This document shows positions 29,879 to 38,798 of a DNA stretch of 39,573 nucleotides, one piece after another. The notes beneath the pieces were generated by a model. It was not told the DNA's origin and searched no databases. It was given only the letters and a program-made list of their open reading frames with translations. Position 1 is the stretch's first letter. Each line of letters starts with the position of its first letter. Source of the DNA: an uncultured Luminiphilus sp. (GTDB taxonomy: Bacteria; Pseudomonadota; Gammaproteobacteria; Pseudomonadales; Halieaceae); assembly GCA_938091425.1 (NCBI GenBank), contig CALKHC010000021.1:1-39573 (forward strand), in the 5' to 3' direction. The position numbers and the translations under genes are program-made.

Positions 29879-31171
29879 TTACTCAGTGGGCCTTTGCAAC
29901 AGCGCAAAATACAGCCCGTCGCCACCATGCTGGTCAGGGAGGGTCTGCCAGCCATGCTGGCGTGGTGTGCCAGTGCTCAGCATTACCGTGTCGATATGCG
30001 CCGCGTGTTGGGAGGCAAAACGACCAACGACATCGTCGTTTTCAGCTGTTAATACTGAGCAAGTGACATAAAGCAATCGGCCCCCCGGCTTCAGCGCTGG
30101 CCAGAGTCCCTCGAGTATTGCCAGTTGTTGGCGGGCAAAACCTGCGATGTCGTCAGGCTCCCTGAGAATTTTGATGTCTGGGTTGCGCCTTATAACGCCG
30201 GTTGCCGAGCAGGGGACGTCGGCTAGGATCGCATCGAAGGGTGTGGCCATCAGCGTTTCCGGAAGTTCACTGGCGTCGGCCACGAGCGGAGTAAGCTGGA
30301 GATCCAGCCGCGCGGTGTTTTCGGTGACGCTTTGTAAGCGGGACTCGCTGATATCCAGCGCGACCAGCTCTTCTATTGCCGGCTGGAGCTCAAGCAGATG
30401 GCAGGCCTTCCCCCCCGGTGCCGCACAGGCGTCGAGTATGCGCTCTCCGGCCTTAGGCGCCAAAACGCGAGCGACCAGTTGGGCGGCACTGTCCTGAACG
30501 CTGGCCTTGCCTTCGCTAAACCCGGGTAGCAGCGATACATCGACAGGGCGACTGAGCACGACACCGTCCTGTGAAACAGCGCAGGGTGTCGCATCAATAC
30601 CCGCTTCTGTCAGCAATCGCAGGTAATCATTGCGGGTACTTTTTATTTGGTTGACTCTCAGGGTCATGGGCGGTCGATGGCGGGCAGCTAAGGCAATCTG
30701 CTCGGCAGCCAAACCATATTGATCACACAGCTCAATGTGGAGCCATGCGGGCAGTGCCAGCTGTGCCGCCGGTGACAGCGCCTTGGCCGCGACACCATCC
30801 TGACGCTGGTAGGCGCGCAGCACACCATTGACCAGACCTTTGGCCCAGGGCTTCTTGAGTGCACGGGTGGCGTTGACAGTCTCTGAAACGACTGCGTGGT
30901 CGGGTGTACTCAGGTGCTCCAGCTCATAGCATCCGATGCACAGCAGAGCCATGATGTCCTGGTCCTTTCGTCGCAGCGGCTTGGCGAGAAAGTTGAGGCA
31001 CGTTTCCGCTAGACAGGGCCATTCCCGCAATGTGCCGTATACCAATTCCTGACATAAAGGGCGCTGCGCGGTGTCCACCGCGTTGAGTGCATCAGGTAGA
31101 AGACGGTTTAATGACTGTCCGGCGACCACCCGACCAATGATGTTTGCCGCAACAGCTCGGGGCGAGGTCAT
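29879..31171 (-). CDS. rsmB: 16S rRNA (cytosine967-C5)-methyltransferase RsmB
   Basis: This 430-residue enzyme (Fmu/Sun family) methylates C967 of 16S rRNA. The N-terminal NusB-like RNA-binding domain (about 1-135) starts SPRAVAANIIGRVVAGQSLN. The catalytic domain has the SAM motif DACAAPGGK (about 247-255), the ADVPCSATG motif with Cys321 and the catalytic VTCSV motif with Cys371. Length equals E. coli RsmB (429). It follows fmt after 2 bp, so def-fmt-rsmB are clearly one operon; the 99-bp gap before trkA holds no evident terminator. Confidence 0.97.
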   Translation of the reverse strand: MTSPRAVAANIIGRVVAGQSLNRLLPDALNAVDTAQRPLCQELVYGTLREWPCLAETCLNFLAKPLRRKDQDIMALLCIGCYELEHLSTPDHAVVSETVNATRALKKPWAKGLVNGVLRAYQRQDGVAAKALSPAAQLALPAWLHIELCDQYGLAAEQIALAARHRPPMTLRVNQIKSTRNDYLRLLTEAGIDATPCAVSQDGVVLSRPVDVSLLPGFSEGKASVQDSAAQLVARVLAPKAGERILDACAAPGGKACHLLELQPAIEELVALDISESRLQSVTENTARLDLQLTPLVADASELPETLMATPFDAILADVPCSATGVIRRNPDIKILREPDDIAGFARQQLAILEGLWPALKPGGRLLYVTCSVLTAENDDVVGRFASQHAAHIDTVMLSTGTPRQHGWQTLPDQHGGDGLYFALLQRPTE

Positions 31172-31173
31172 TT

Positions 31174-32136
31174 TCAGCTAGGGCTCGCGTCGCCAAGGCG
31201 CTGCCCGGGTTGAAATCGCGCCGCGTGACCCTGTAGCAGTGTGGCGACAGACTGAGCTTTGGCGCCAGGGAGCTGAGCTTCGGTGATGACTAGCTGCCCC
31301 TTACCGCAGCCGACCCGGATACCAGCCTCATCCGCTGCGACGATCTCGCCCGAGGCGCCTAGGTGAGATTCATCGATGGCATGAGCGGATAACACCTTGA
31401 GTCTGTCGCCCTCAAGGTCAGTGTAAGAGCCTGGCGCCGGATGAAACGCTCGAACTCGGCGCGCCAGAACCGCTGCATCAGATGACCAGTTGAGCGCACC
31501 TTCTTGCTTGGCGATCTTGTGGGCGTAGCTGGCCTCACTGTCATCCTGTGGCGCCGCTGCGGCCAGCAGAATGTCGATGTTTTCCAGACAGTTGGTCAGT
31601 GCGGTGACACCGAGTTGAGCAAGATCATCGAGAAGCCCTCCACTGGTGTGGTCGGATCTAATGGGAAGTGTTCGGGTGAGGAGCACGGGTCCAGTATCCA
31701 GCCCAGGCTCCATCGCCATAATACTGATGCCCGTCTCGGTATCTCCTGCTTCAATAGCTCGCTGAACCGGCGCCGCGCCGCGCCACCGGGGTAATAGTGA
31801 GGCGTGAACATTCAGGCAACCCAGCCGAGGAATATCCAATATGGCAGCCGGCAGAATCAGCCCATAAGCCACCACGACCAGAATGTCGGCCTCGTACTGC
31901 GACAGGACTGCCTCGCTGTCAGCGGTTTTTAGCGACGCCGGCTGCCAGACAGGCAATTCTGCCTTCAGCGCTGCGGTCTTGACTGGCGAGGTCTGGAGGC
32001 GTTTTCCGCGGCCGGCCGGTCGGTCGGGCTGGCTCATCACCGCAACAACCTGATGAGGAGAATCAATTAAGCTCTGAAGATGTTGGGCGGCGAAGTCCGG
32101 GGTGCCCGCGAACACAACTTTAAGTGGTGTTGACAT
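31174..32136 (-). CDS. fmt: Methionyl-tRNA formyltransferase
   Basis: This 320-residue enzyme formylates initiator Met-tRNA using 10-formyl-THF. The opening LKVVFAGTPDFAAQHLQ and the catalytic segment LNVHASLLPRWRGAAPVQRAI, with Asn109 and His111, are diagnostic, and the third catalytic residue is in the conserved motif MEPGLDTGPVL. The C-terminal OB-like tRNA-binding domain is present (about 210-315). Length is close to E. coli (315). It lies 3 bp after def, the classical def-fmt pair that adds and removes the formyl group. Confidence 0.98.
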   Translation of the reverse strand: MSTPLKVVFAGTPDFAAQHLQSLIDSPHQVVAVMSQPDRPAGRGKRLQTSPVKTAALKAELPVWQPASLKTADSEAVLSQYEADILVVVAYGLILPAAILDIPRLGCLNVHASLLPRWRGAAPVQRAIEAGDTETGISIMAMEPGLDTGPVLLTRTLPIRSDHTSGGLLDDLAQLGVTALTNCLENIDILLAAAAPQDDSEASYAHKIAKQEGALNWSSDAAVLARRVRAFHPAPGSYTDLEGDRLKVLSAHAIDESHLGASGEIVAADEAGIRVGCGKGQLVITEAQLPGAKAQSVATLLQGHAARFQPGQRLGDASPS

Positions 32137-32139
32137 CGA

Positions 32140-32646
32140 TCAGGCGCGACGTTTCTGTTCTTTGACGAGCTTGCTGCGGATCCGCTGTCTCTTAAGTGGC
32201 GACAGGTAATCGACGAAGAGCTTGCCTTCAAGGTGGTCTATCTCGTGCTGCAAACAAATACCCATGAGACCGTCTAGTCGTTCTGTGAAAGCGGTGCCGT
32301 CGCGGTCGAGCGCTGTCACCTCTACCACCTGAGGCCGCTCAACGGTCTCGTAGAATCCAGGCACCGACAAACAACCTTCGTCGTAGGTTCCCAGCGTCTC
32401 ATCGATGACGGTGATCTCAGGATTGATAAAGACTCTAGGATCCGAATGGTCTTCGCTGAGGTCCATGACAATTACCCGCTCATGGACGTCGACTTGACTC
32501 GCCGCCAAACCAATGCCCGGCGCTGCATACATGGTGTCGAACATGTCATCGACAAGCTGCTGAATTCTCGCATCCACTGCAACAACCGGCGCCGCGCGGG
32601 TGCGCAGTCGCGGGTCGGGAAACTCAAGAATGGGGAGTAGGGCCAT
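32140..32646 (-). CDS. def: Peptide deformylase
   Basis: This 168-residue metalloenzyme removes the N-formyl group from nascent proteins. All three active-site motifs are present: GIGLAASQ (residues 44-51), EGCLSVPG with metal ligand Cys92, and HEIDH with His134, Glu135 and His138. The start at the ATG (complement 32644-32646) gives [16 protein letters not shown], the normal family opening. The frame is open for another 98 codons upstream, but this would run through the divergent LysM gene and has no family similarity. def heads the def-fmt-rsmB cluster. Confidence 0.97.
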   Translation of the reverse strand: MALLPILEFPDPRLRTRAAPVVAVDARIQQLVDDMFDTMYAAPGIGLAASQVDVHERVIVMDLSEDHSDPRVFINPEITVIDETLGTYDEGCLSVPGFYETVERPQVVEVTALDRDGTAFTERLDGLMGICLQHEIDHLEGKLFVDYLSPLKRQRIRSKLVKEQKRRA

Positions 32647-32802
32647 GTGCCGGGCTTCCAATGCCAATGCGGTTTGGTGGCGGAGAAAAGTGTTCGGATT
32701 TGGTCTTGCTCTGCCCGAATCGCCGCCGCACACTGAGATTATACCGCGATGCCAAGTATCTGTTGGTGCGAAAGGCGGGCAGTACACAATGGAGTGAATG
32801 CT

Positions 32803-33915
32803 GTGAAAGTGAGCAAATGGATTGCGATGTGCGTGGGGAGCATCCTCGATTGGAGAGGGCTGGTTCGACCAACAGCCCAGCGACTGATTGGTTCTTGCAC
32901 GCTTGTTGTATTGGTAATGTTCAATGGTGCGGCGGCGCAAACTGACGAGCCGCTGACGCTGAACCCCGACGTCCCTCTGACCTATACCGTCCAGCCCGGC
33001 GATACGCTGTGGGAAATCTCAGCACTGTTTCTACGCGACCCATGGAGATGGGAAACGCTGTGGGCCGGCAATCCGCAGGTCGACAACCCGCACCTTATTT
33101 ATCCGGGCGACACACTGAGACTGGTGTGGGAGTCCGGTCAACCCCGGTTGGTGCGTGTCGAGCAGGGCGATATCAAACTCTCTCCCAGCATGAGAGCCAG
33201 CCCACTGGATTTGGCTATTCCTGCGATTTCGCGGCAGCACATTGAGCCTTTCCTGCGCCAACATCAGGTGGTGGAGGTGGCGACACTGGACCGTGTGCCT
33301 TATGTGGTGTCGGGTGATGCCGGCCGCCTGATCAGTGGCGTCGGCGACACGGTGTATGGAAAGGGTCAATGGGATGAAGCACGGAGTTATCGGTTAGTGC
33401 GCCGCGTTGAAAAACTAAAAGACCCCGTCAATGGTGAAGGGCTTGGCATTTTTGTCAGCGATGTCGGTGGCGCTCTATTACAAGAAGACCCGGCCGATGG
33501 CGATACCGTCGCGCCCATGACCATTACCGAGATGCGAGAGGAAGTCCGGATTGGTGATCGCTTGTTGCCCGTCACAGAAGCAGACGTTGAACCGTTTTAT
33601 CAACCACAGGCGCCAAGCGAGATCATTACCGATGCTTACATGATTGCCGTCGCCGGGGGCGTCACCCAGATCGGTGTGCTCGACATTGTGGTGATTAATC
33701 GCGGTGCCCGTGAGTCGTTGCAAGTCGGCGATGTGCTGACAATCGATCACTCTGGGGAGCAGGTAAAGGACCCCGTTACCGGCAAGCAGGTGCGCCTGCC
33801 TGATACCCGAGCCGGCGTGCTGATGGTGTTTTCCGTTTATGATCGTGCCAGTTTTGGTTTGGTGCTGGAGGCGACCAAGCCGCTGTCGGTGGGCGATAAG
33901 CTGAGCAATCCCTGA
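32803..33915 (+). CDS. LysM domain envelope protein (TsaP / PA0020-like)
   Basis: This 370-residue secreted protein has a signal sequence whose hydrophobic core is about residues 27-41 and whose likely cleavage follows GAAA near residue 45. A LysM peptidoglycan-binding domain follows at about 60-108 ([32 protein letters not shown]...YPGDTLRL). The C-terminal 250 residues are beta-rich ([25 protein letters not shown]). Position between def and dprA and domain order match the Pseudomonas gene for TsaP, which anchors the type IV pilus secretin; that role is inferred. I chose GTG at 32803, with GGAG at 32791-32794; an in-frame ATG at 32749 is possible. A terminator follows. Confidence 0.85.
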   Translation: MKVSKWIAMCVGSILDWRGLVRPTAQRLIGSCTLVVLVMFNGAAAQTDEPLTLNPDVPLTYTVQPGDTLWEISALFLRDPWRWETLWAGNPQVDNPHLIYPGDTLRLVWESGQPRLVRVEQGDIKLSPSMRASPLDLAIPAISRQHIEPFLRQHQVVEVATLDRVPYVVSGDAGRLISGVGDTVYGKGQWDEARSYRLVRRVEKLKDPVNGEGLGIFVSDVGGALLQEDPADGDTVAPMTITEMREEVRIGDRLLPVTEADVEPFYQPQAPSEIITDAYMIAVAGGVTQIGVLDIVVINRGARESLQVGDVLTIDHSGEQVKDPVTGKQVRLPDTRAGVLMVFSVYDRASFGLVLEATKPLSVGDKLSNP

Positions 33916-33937
33916 GGGGAGGCATCGAGTATTCATC

Positions 33938-33962
33938 CGGCGCCGTGAGGCGCCGTTCTTTT
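33938..33962 (+). terminator. Rho-independent terminator after the LysM gene
   Basis: CGGCGCC (33938-33944), loop GTGA, GGCGCCG (33949-33955) form a perfect 7-bp GC-only stem, directly followed by TTCTTTT. It lies 23 bp after the LysM gene stop and 24 bp before the dprA start, so the two genes are probably separately transcribed or linked by partial read-through. Confidence 0.85.
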
Positions 33963-33986
33963 GGCCGAGCGCTTCAAGGATGAGCC

Positions 33987-35099
33987 GTGGCACACCAGTT
34001 TGGTCTGAATCAACTTGCTGATACCCGTTGGCTGACTCTGACTCGTGCTATTGAGACGAGTGCCCGCTGGCTTGATGCAGTGTTACAGAAGTACCCATCA
34101 CCTGAGGCCATATTGGGCTGTGCTGTCGAGCCTGCGAAGGCGCTGGGCCTGGAGAAGCTGCAGCGAGCATTGGATAGTCCTGCGCCACTTGGCGTGCCTC
34201 CGGTGCTGCTCGGCGATCCGCCTCTTCATGTGATCACTCCCCAAGACCTTGAGTACCCACCACTGCTGGCAGAGTGCCACGATCGCCCCCCTTTTCTGTA
34301 TTGCCGAGGCGTTTTGTCGTATCTCAGTGCGACCACGTTATCGATTGTTGGAACACGCAAGCCCTCTTTGGAGGGCCGTCGGGCAGCCAGAGAGTTTGCT
34401 GCGGCCGCAGCAGAGTCGGGGTTGGTCGTGGTCAGTGGGCTGGCGCTCGGTGTTGATGGCATCGCTCATGACGCAGCGCTCTCGGCTGGGGGGGGTACCG
34501 TTGCGGTATTACCATCCGGTATTGATCAGATTTACCCGGCGCGCCATCAAAAGCTGGCCGAGCGGGTGATAGCGGAAGGAGTTCTGGTCAGTGAATTCCC
34601 GTTGGGTACGCCGCCTCGGAAGCATCATTTTCATCGCCGTAACCGGACGCTTTCGGGCTTTAGCGGGGCCACGCTCGTTGTCGAGGCCGGACGACCCAGC
34701 GGTACGCTCATTACTGCCAGTGCAGCCGCAGACCAAGGGCGAGATGTTCTGGTGCTGCCGTGGTCCATTTACCACCGTGAGGGGGCGGGCTGTCGATATC
34801 TGCTTGAGGATGGCGCTGTGCTGGTGCAGTCGGTTGAGGCGATGCAGGCACACCTCGGTGTGCCGACAGCACTGCTGCCGCGCAGTGACACGGCGGTGCT
34901 AGCAGATTCGCACCAGGTGAGCACGCTGGACGCGGATCAAAAGACGATGCTCAGCCTATTGGGTAGTGGCACTCATGGTGCTGACATACTGTCCTCTCAT
35001 CTCAACTGGGAGTTGAATCGATGCCTGGCCTGCCTTACCGCTCTGGAAGTGTCTGGTCGCGTGAAGCGCGTGTCTGGCGGTTACACAGCGGTCACCTGA
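33987..35099 (+). CDS. dprA: DNA processing protein DprA (Smf)
   Basis: This 370-residue protein binds incoming single-stranded DNA and loads RecA in natural transformation; it is also widespread in species not known to be competent. The Rossmann-type core is present: IVGTRKPSLEGRRAA, VVSGLALGVDGIAHDAAL, VAVLPSGIDQIYPARHQKL and VVEAGRPSGTLITASAAADQGRDVLVLPW. A C-terminal winged-helix-like domain (about 310-368) follows. The usual AVPG motif reads VLPW, and RRNRIIS-type sequence reads RRNRTLS, so it is a somewhat diverged member. The start is GTG (33987), with AAGGA six bases upstream. Confidence 0.93.
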   Translation: MAHQFGLNQLADTRWLTLTRAIETSARWLDAVLQKYPSPEAILGCAVEPAKALGLEKLQRALDSPAPLGVPPVLLGDPPLHVITPQDLEYPPLLAECHDRPPFLYCRGVLSYLSATTLSIVGTRKPSLEGRRAAREFAAAAAESGLVVVSGLALGVDGIAHDAALSAGGGTVAVLPSGIDQIYPARHQKLAERVIAEGVLVSEFPLGTPPRKHHFHRRNRTLSGFSGATLVVEAGRPSGTLITASAAADQGRDVLVLPWSIYHREGAGCRYLLEDGAVLVQSVEAMQAHLGVPTALLPRSDTAVLADSHQVSTLDADQKTMLSLLGSGTHGADILSSHLNWELNRCLACLTALEVSGRVKRVSGGYTAVT

Positions 35100-35173
35100 G
35101 TATCACCGCTGTTCGCAGTCGTCTCGGCTTTCGCTGCCAGGGCAATGGCGGCGGGGCTGGCGTCTGAGGTAAG

Positions 35174-35782
35174 GTGCGGACCTGTCACTTACACGACGTT
35201 GGCACGGCATTGAACCCTCTACCTCATTTGCATTCTCGCTGGCGAGCGCCCCAATTAGCGGCATCGCTCTGGGCAGGCGGGGTCGTGGCGTGTCCAGCAG
35301 AGGGTGTTTGGGGGTTGAGTTGTGACCCTTTCGATGAGGGTGCGGTTCGTGACCTGTTAACGCTGAAACAACGCCCGGTCAGCAAGGGCCTGATCGTCGT
35401 TGGCGCGAGCAGTGAGGTGTTTGCCGACGTGCTAGAGGATCTGTTACCCAAACAGCGTGAAATGATGCTGGGTTCTTGGCCGGGGCCCAACACGTGGCTG
35501 GTGCCGCATAAAGGGTATTTTCCACCCTGGGTAACCGGTAATAGCGACCAAGTGGCGATTCGAGTAACGTCATCACCTGCTTTGGTAGCGCTGTGCAGGG
35601 CATTTGATGGGCCGTTGGTATCGACCAGTGCGAACCCTGCTGGGTTGCCCACACCGCACAGCATCTGGGAGCTGCGACGTTATTTCGGCGTGGCATTACC
35701 CGCATTTCCAGGCGCTATTGACCCGAGGGGCAAACCATCAACAATACGTCGTGTGGAAGACGGATCGGTGATCCGCGGATAA
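35174..35782 (+). CDS. tsaC: Threonylcarbamoyl-AMP synthase TsaC (YrdC/RimN)
   Basis: This protein of up to 202 residues makes threonylcarbamoyl-AMP for the t6A37 modification of ANN-decoding tRNAs. Family motifs are clear: GGVVACPAEGVWGLSCDP, LLTLKQRPVSKGLIVV (the KR..KxR binding patch), WPGPNTWLVP, VAIRVTSSPALVALCRAFDGPLVSTSANPAG. It is the short, single-domain type without a Sua5 domain. The start used is GTG at 35174, with GAGG four bases upstream; a TTG at 35210 would give 190 residues, exactly the E. coli length, and is a serious alternative. It follows dprA after 74 bp. Confidence 0.94.
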   Translation: MRTCHLHDVGTALNPLPHLHSRWRAPQLAASLWAGGVVACPAEGVWGLSCDPFDEGAVRDLLTLKQRPVSKGLIVVGASSEVFADVLEDLLPKQREMMLGSWPGPNTWLVPHKGYFPPWVTGNSDQVAIRVTSSPALVALCRAFDGPLVSTSANPAGLPTPHSIWELRRYFGVALPAFPGAIDPRGKPSTIRRVEDGSVIRG

Positions 35783-36730
<948 letters not shown>

Positions 36731-36782
36731 TGGCGGCCGGCCCTGCTGACGCCGAATGTCTCGGTAGAGATACGCCTACGCA

Positions 36783-37625
36783 ATGACAGATGATCAAGTG
36801 ATTTCAGGACGTTTTGCCGTGGTGGGTAACCCGATTGGCCACAGCCTCTCGCCACATATTCATGCGGCCTTTGCGCAGCAGGGCCGACAGCAGATTGACT
36901 ATCGCGCAGAGCGGGTGGACGTTGATCACTTTGAAGGGTGGGTGTCGACTTTTTTTGAGACGGGCGGCCGGGGTCTGAATATCACCTTGCCTTTTAAAAC
37001 CCGTGCCTTTCACCTGGCTGACACCGTGTCGGACAGGGCGCATTCGGCCGGGGCCGCCAATTTTCTTATCAGGGACGAGGCTGGCGGCATACACGCTGAT
37101 AATACCGACGGAAAAGGTTTGCTGACCGATATCACGGTGAATGCCGGCTGGTCTCTCGAAGGTGCGCGCATTTTGCTGCTAGGCGCTGGGGGGGCGGTCA
37201 AAGGTGTTATCCCATCGCTGCTTGAGGCTGCACCCGCCTGTCTGGTCATCGCTAATCGTACGCCCGAGCGAGCTGAGGCGCTGGCGACAGAGTGGGCTGC
37301 GCAGTCCATATCCGTATCGGGTGGCGGTTACTCTCGGGTAGTCGGCACTGCCTGGGATGTCATCATCAATGGCACCAGCACAGGCCTATCTGATGAGATG
37401 CCCGCGCTGCCCGATGAGATGGTGTTGGCCGAGGGGTGCTGCTGTTACGACATGGCCTATGGTAAGGGGCCGACGCCCTTCATGCGCTGGGCTGCAGAGC
37501 AGGGTGGAGCCGAGGCTAGGGACGGGCTGGGCATGCTCGTTGAGCAGGCAGCAGAGAGCTTTTATTTGTGGCTCGGTGAGTACCCTGACACACAGCCGGT
37601 AATTGCCGACCTGCGGCGGCCATGA
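36783..37625 (+). CDS. aroE: Shikimate dehydrogenase (NADP+)
   Basis: This 280-residue enzyme reduces 3-dehydroshikimate to shikimate in aromatic amino acid synthesis. Substrate-binding motif NPIGHSLSPHIH (residues 16-27), catalytic Lys72 in NITLPFKTRA, and Asn107/Asp109 in NTDGKGL are present. The NADP-binding loop is GAGGAVKGVIPSL, followed by NRTPERAEAL, where the NRT motif marks NADP preference. It lies 52 bp after hemF and ends 10 bp from the stop of the oppositely oriented gamma carbonic anhydrase-like gene. The length is slightly above E. coli AroE (272). Confidence 0.97.
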   Translation: MTDDQVISGRFAVVGNPIGHSLSPHIHAAFAQQGRQQIDYRAERVDVDHFEGWVSTFFETGGRGLNITLPFKTRAFHLADTVSDRAHSAGAANFLIRDEAGGIHADNTDGKGLLTDITVNAGWSLEGARILLLGAGGAVKGVIPSLLEAAPACLVIANRTPERAEALATEWAAQSISVSGGGYSRVVGTAWDVIINGTSTGLSDEMPALPDEMVLAEGCCCYDMAYGKGPTPFMRWAAEQGGAEARDGLGMLVEQAAESFYLWLGEYPDTQPVIADLRRP

Positions 37626-37635
37626 GCCCCTCCGA

Positions 37636-38199
37636 TCAGGCGCCGCCGTCGAGATATCGCTGCTTCAATGAGGTATATCCCGCCGCGCTATAGGGGAGGA
37701 ATTTGATCTCGTCTTCAGTCAGCGCCCGAACTTCGCGAGCGGGGCTACCCGCATAGAGATAACCGCTGCGTAGCCGTTTGCCTGGTGTCACCAGCGCGCC
37801 AGCAGCGATCATCACGTCGTCTTCCACCACTGCGGCATCCATGATGATGGCGCCCATGCCGACTAGCACTCGGTTCCCGACGGTGCAGCCATGCAGTAGC
37901 GCGCGATGCCCTACGGTCACATCTTCGCCAATGCGCAGCGGGAACCCCCCAGGGTTATAGGGGCCATCATGAGTGACATGGAGGACGGTGCCGTCCTGAA
38001 TGTTGGTCCGCGCACCGATCTGAATCACTTGCACATCGCCGCGCATCGCCGCATGAGGCCAGACGCTGACGTCATCACCCAGCGTGACATCACCCATGAC
38101 GACAGCCGAAGGATCGATCATGACGCGCTCGCCCAGCACGGGGGTAGTGCCCAGCCCGTCGCGGATGTTGGCCTCGCCGCTAAAGTTAATTGTGTTCAA
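37636..38199 (-). CDS. yrdA: Gamma-carbonic anhydrase-like hexapeptide protein, YrdA family
   Basis: This left-handed beta-helix protein (187 residues) aligns almost end to end with E. coli YrdA: GERVMIDPSAVVMGDVTLGDDVSVWP, RGDVQVIQIGARTNIQDGTVLHVTHDG, IGEDVTVGHRALLHGCTVGNRVLVGMGAIIMDAAVVEDDVMIAAGALV. The zinc-ligand-type histidines of the gamma class are present (His74, His98, His103), but carbonic anhydrase activity in this branch is uncertain. I chose TTG (complement 38197-38199), because AGGAG lies seven bases upstream (38207-38211) and translation then starts near the conserved region. The frame is open to 38250, which would add 17 unconserved residues. Confidence 0.9.
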   Translation of the reverse strand: MNTINFSGEANIRDGLGTTPVLGERVMIDPSAVVMGDVTLGDDVSVWPHAAMRGDVQVIQIGARTNIQDGTVLHVTHDGPYNPGGFPLRIGEDVTVGHRALLHGCTVGNRVLVGMGAIIMDAAVVEDDVMIAAGALVTPGKRLRSGYLYAGSPAREVRALTEDEIKFLPYSAAGYTSLKQRYLDGGA

Positions 38200-38339
38200 A
38201 GAGCTTCTCCTACTGGCTTTGGGCGGCAGTCCCAGCTGCGTTTCGGGCATGTTCCCGCGATATCAGTCAGGGTTGTTAAAATAAAGCGCTGACGATGTGG
38301 GATGATGCTGGATTATGTTGAGGGTGCCGCGAGGCGAGT

Positions 38340-38585
38340 ATGTCGGATTCTGGTTCTGAACCCAATCAGCGACCGCGATTTGTTGCCGGTGCGGTCTGTC
38401 CCAGCTGCAAAGCGATGGACCGGATGGTGATTGACGGCGCTGCCGATGAACGCCGGTGCGTCGCTTGTGGCTTTGTTGAGGCGCGACCCGATGCCGGTGT
38501 CAGCATGCCGCAAACCCGCGTTACCCGAGCCTCCGCCCGACGCGTTGAGACCGAGGCAGAGGCGGTGCGCTTGCTGGACGAGTGA
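38340..38585 (+). CDS. yheV: YheV-family zinc ribbon protein (DUF2387)
   Basis: This is a small protein of 81 residues with two CxxC pairs, Cys20/Cys23 and Cys40/Cys43, that should bind one zinc. The segment RFVAGAVCPSCKAMDRMVIDGAADERRCVACGF matches E. coli YheV (RFIAGAKCPACQAQDSM...VECVKCGH). The function of the family is unknown. The ATG at 38340 has GAGG five bases upstream. The C-terminal tail is acidic and longer than in E. coli. It is divergent from the yrdA-like gene; I recall the same two genes being close in Pseudomonas. Confidence 0.88.
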   Translation: MSDSGSEPNQRPRFVAGAVCPSCKAMDRMVIDGAADERRCVACGFVEARPDAGVSMPQTRVTRASARRVETEAEAVRLLDE

Positions 38586-38597
38586 GCTGAACCCGCA

Positions 38598-38624
38598 CCT
38601 CACATAACCTTGAATCATGTGAGG
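38598..38624. repeat. Inverted repeat downstream of yheV
   Basis: CCTCACAT (38598-38605) and ATGTGAGG (38617-38624) form a perfect 8-bp stem with an 11-nt loop. The downstream side is AATTAATAAAAAA, not a T-tract, so it is not a standard intrinsic terminator on either strand. It may be an mRNA 3' stabiliser for yheV or an operator ahead of coxB. Confidence 0.4.
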
Positions 38625-38723
38625 AATTAATAAAAAACATTGGCATTCATAATGCCGCCCGCAGACCATACGCCCCGCTGGCGGACGGTGCATTTTTGTC
38701 CATGTATTTTTCAGCAACTTCGC

Positions 38724-38729
38724 TATAAT
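38724..38729 (+). promoter_or_regulatory. Candidate -10 element of the coxB promoter
   Basis: A perfect TATAAT lies 69 bp before the coxB start, in an otherwise gene-free 213-bp gap. No convincing -35 is visible at 16-18 bp; the region upstream is GTCCATGTATTTTTC. An activator-dependent promoter is possible. Confidence 0.4.
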
Positions 38730-38798
38730 CCCGGCGCTTTTTGGCCCCCTCAGTGGCTCGGGGTTCTGCGCCACAAAAACAGACGGAGTACGCACGCG

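Noticed and set aside
32647-32940. N-terminal extension of def by 98 codons
   Set aside because: It overlaps the start and signal peptide of the divergent LysM gene, and the sequence is unlike any deformylase; the ATG at 32646 gives the family opening.
33478-33993. 171-codon minus-strand frame
   Set aside because: Antisense to the LysM gene and crosses its terminator; no recognisable domain.
38313-38795. 160-codon minus-strand frame opposite yheV
   Set aside because: It runs through yheV and the coxB promoter gap; yheV has zinc-ribbon cysteines and family similarity, this frame has neither.
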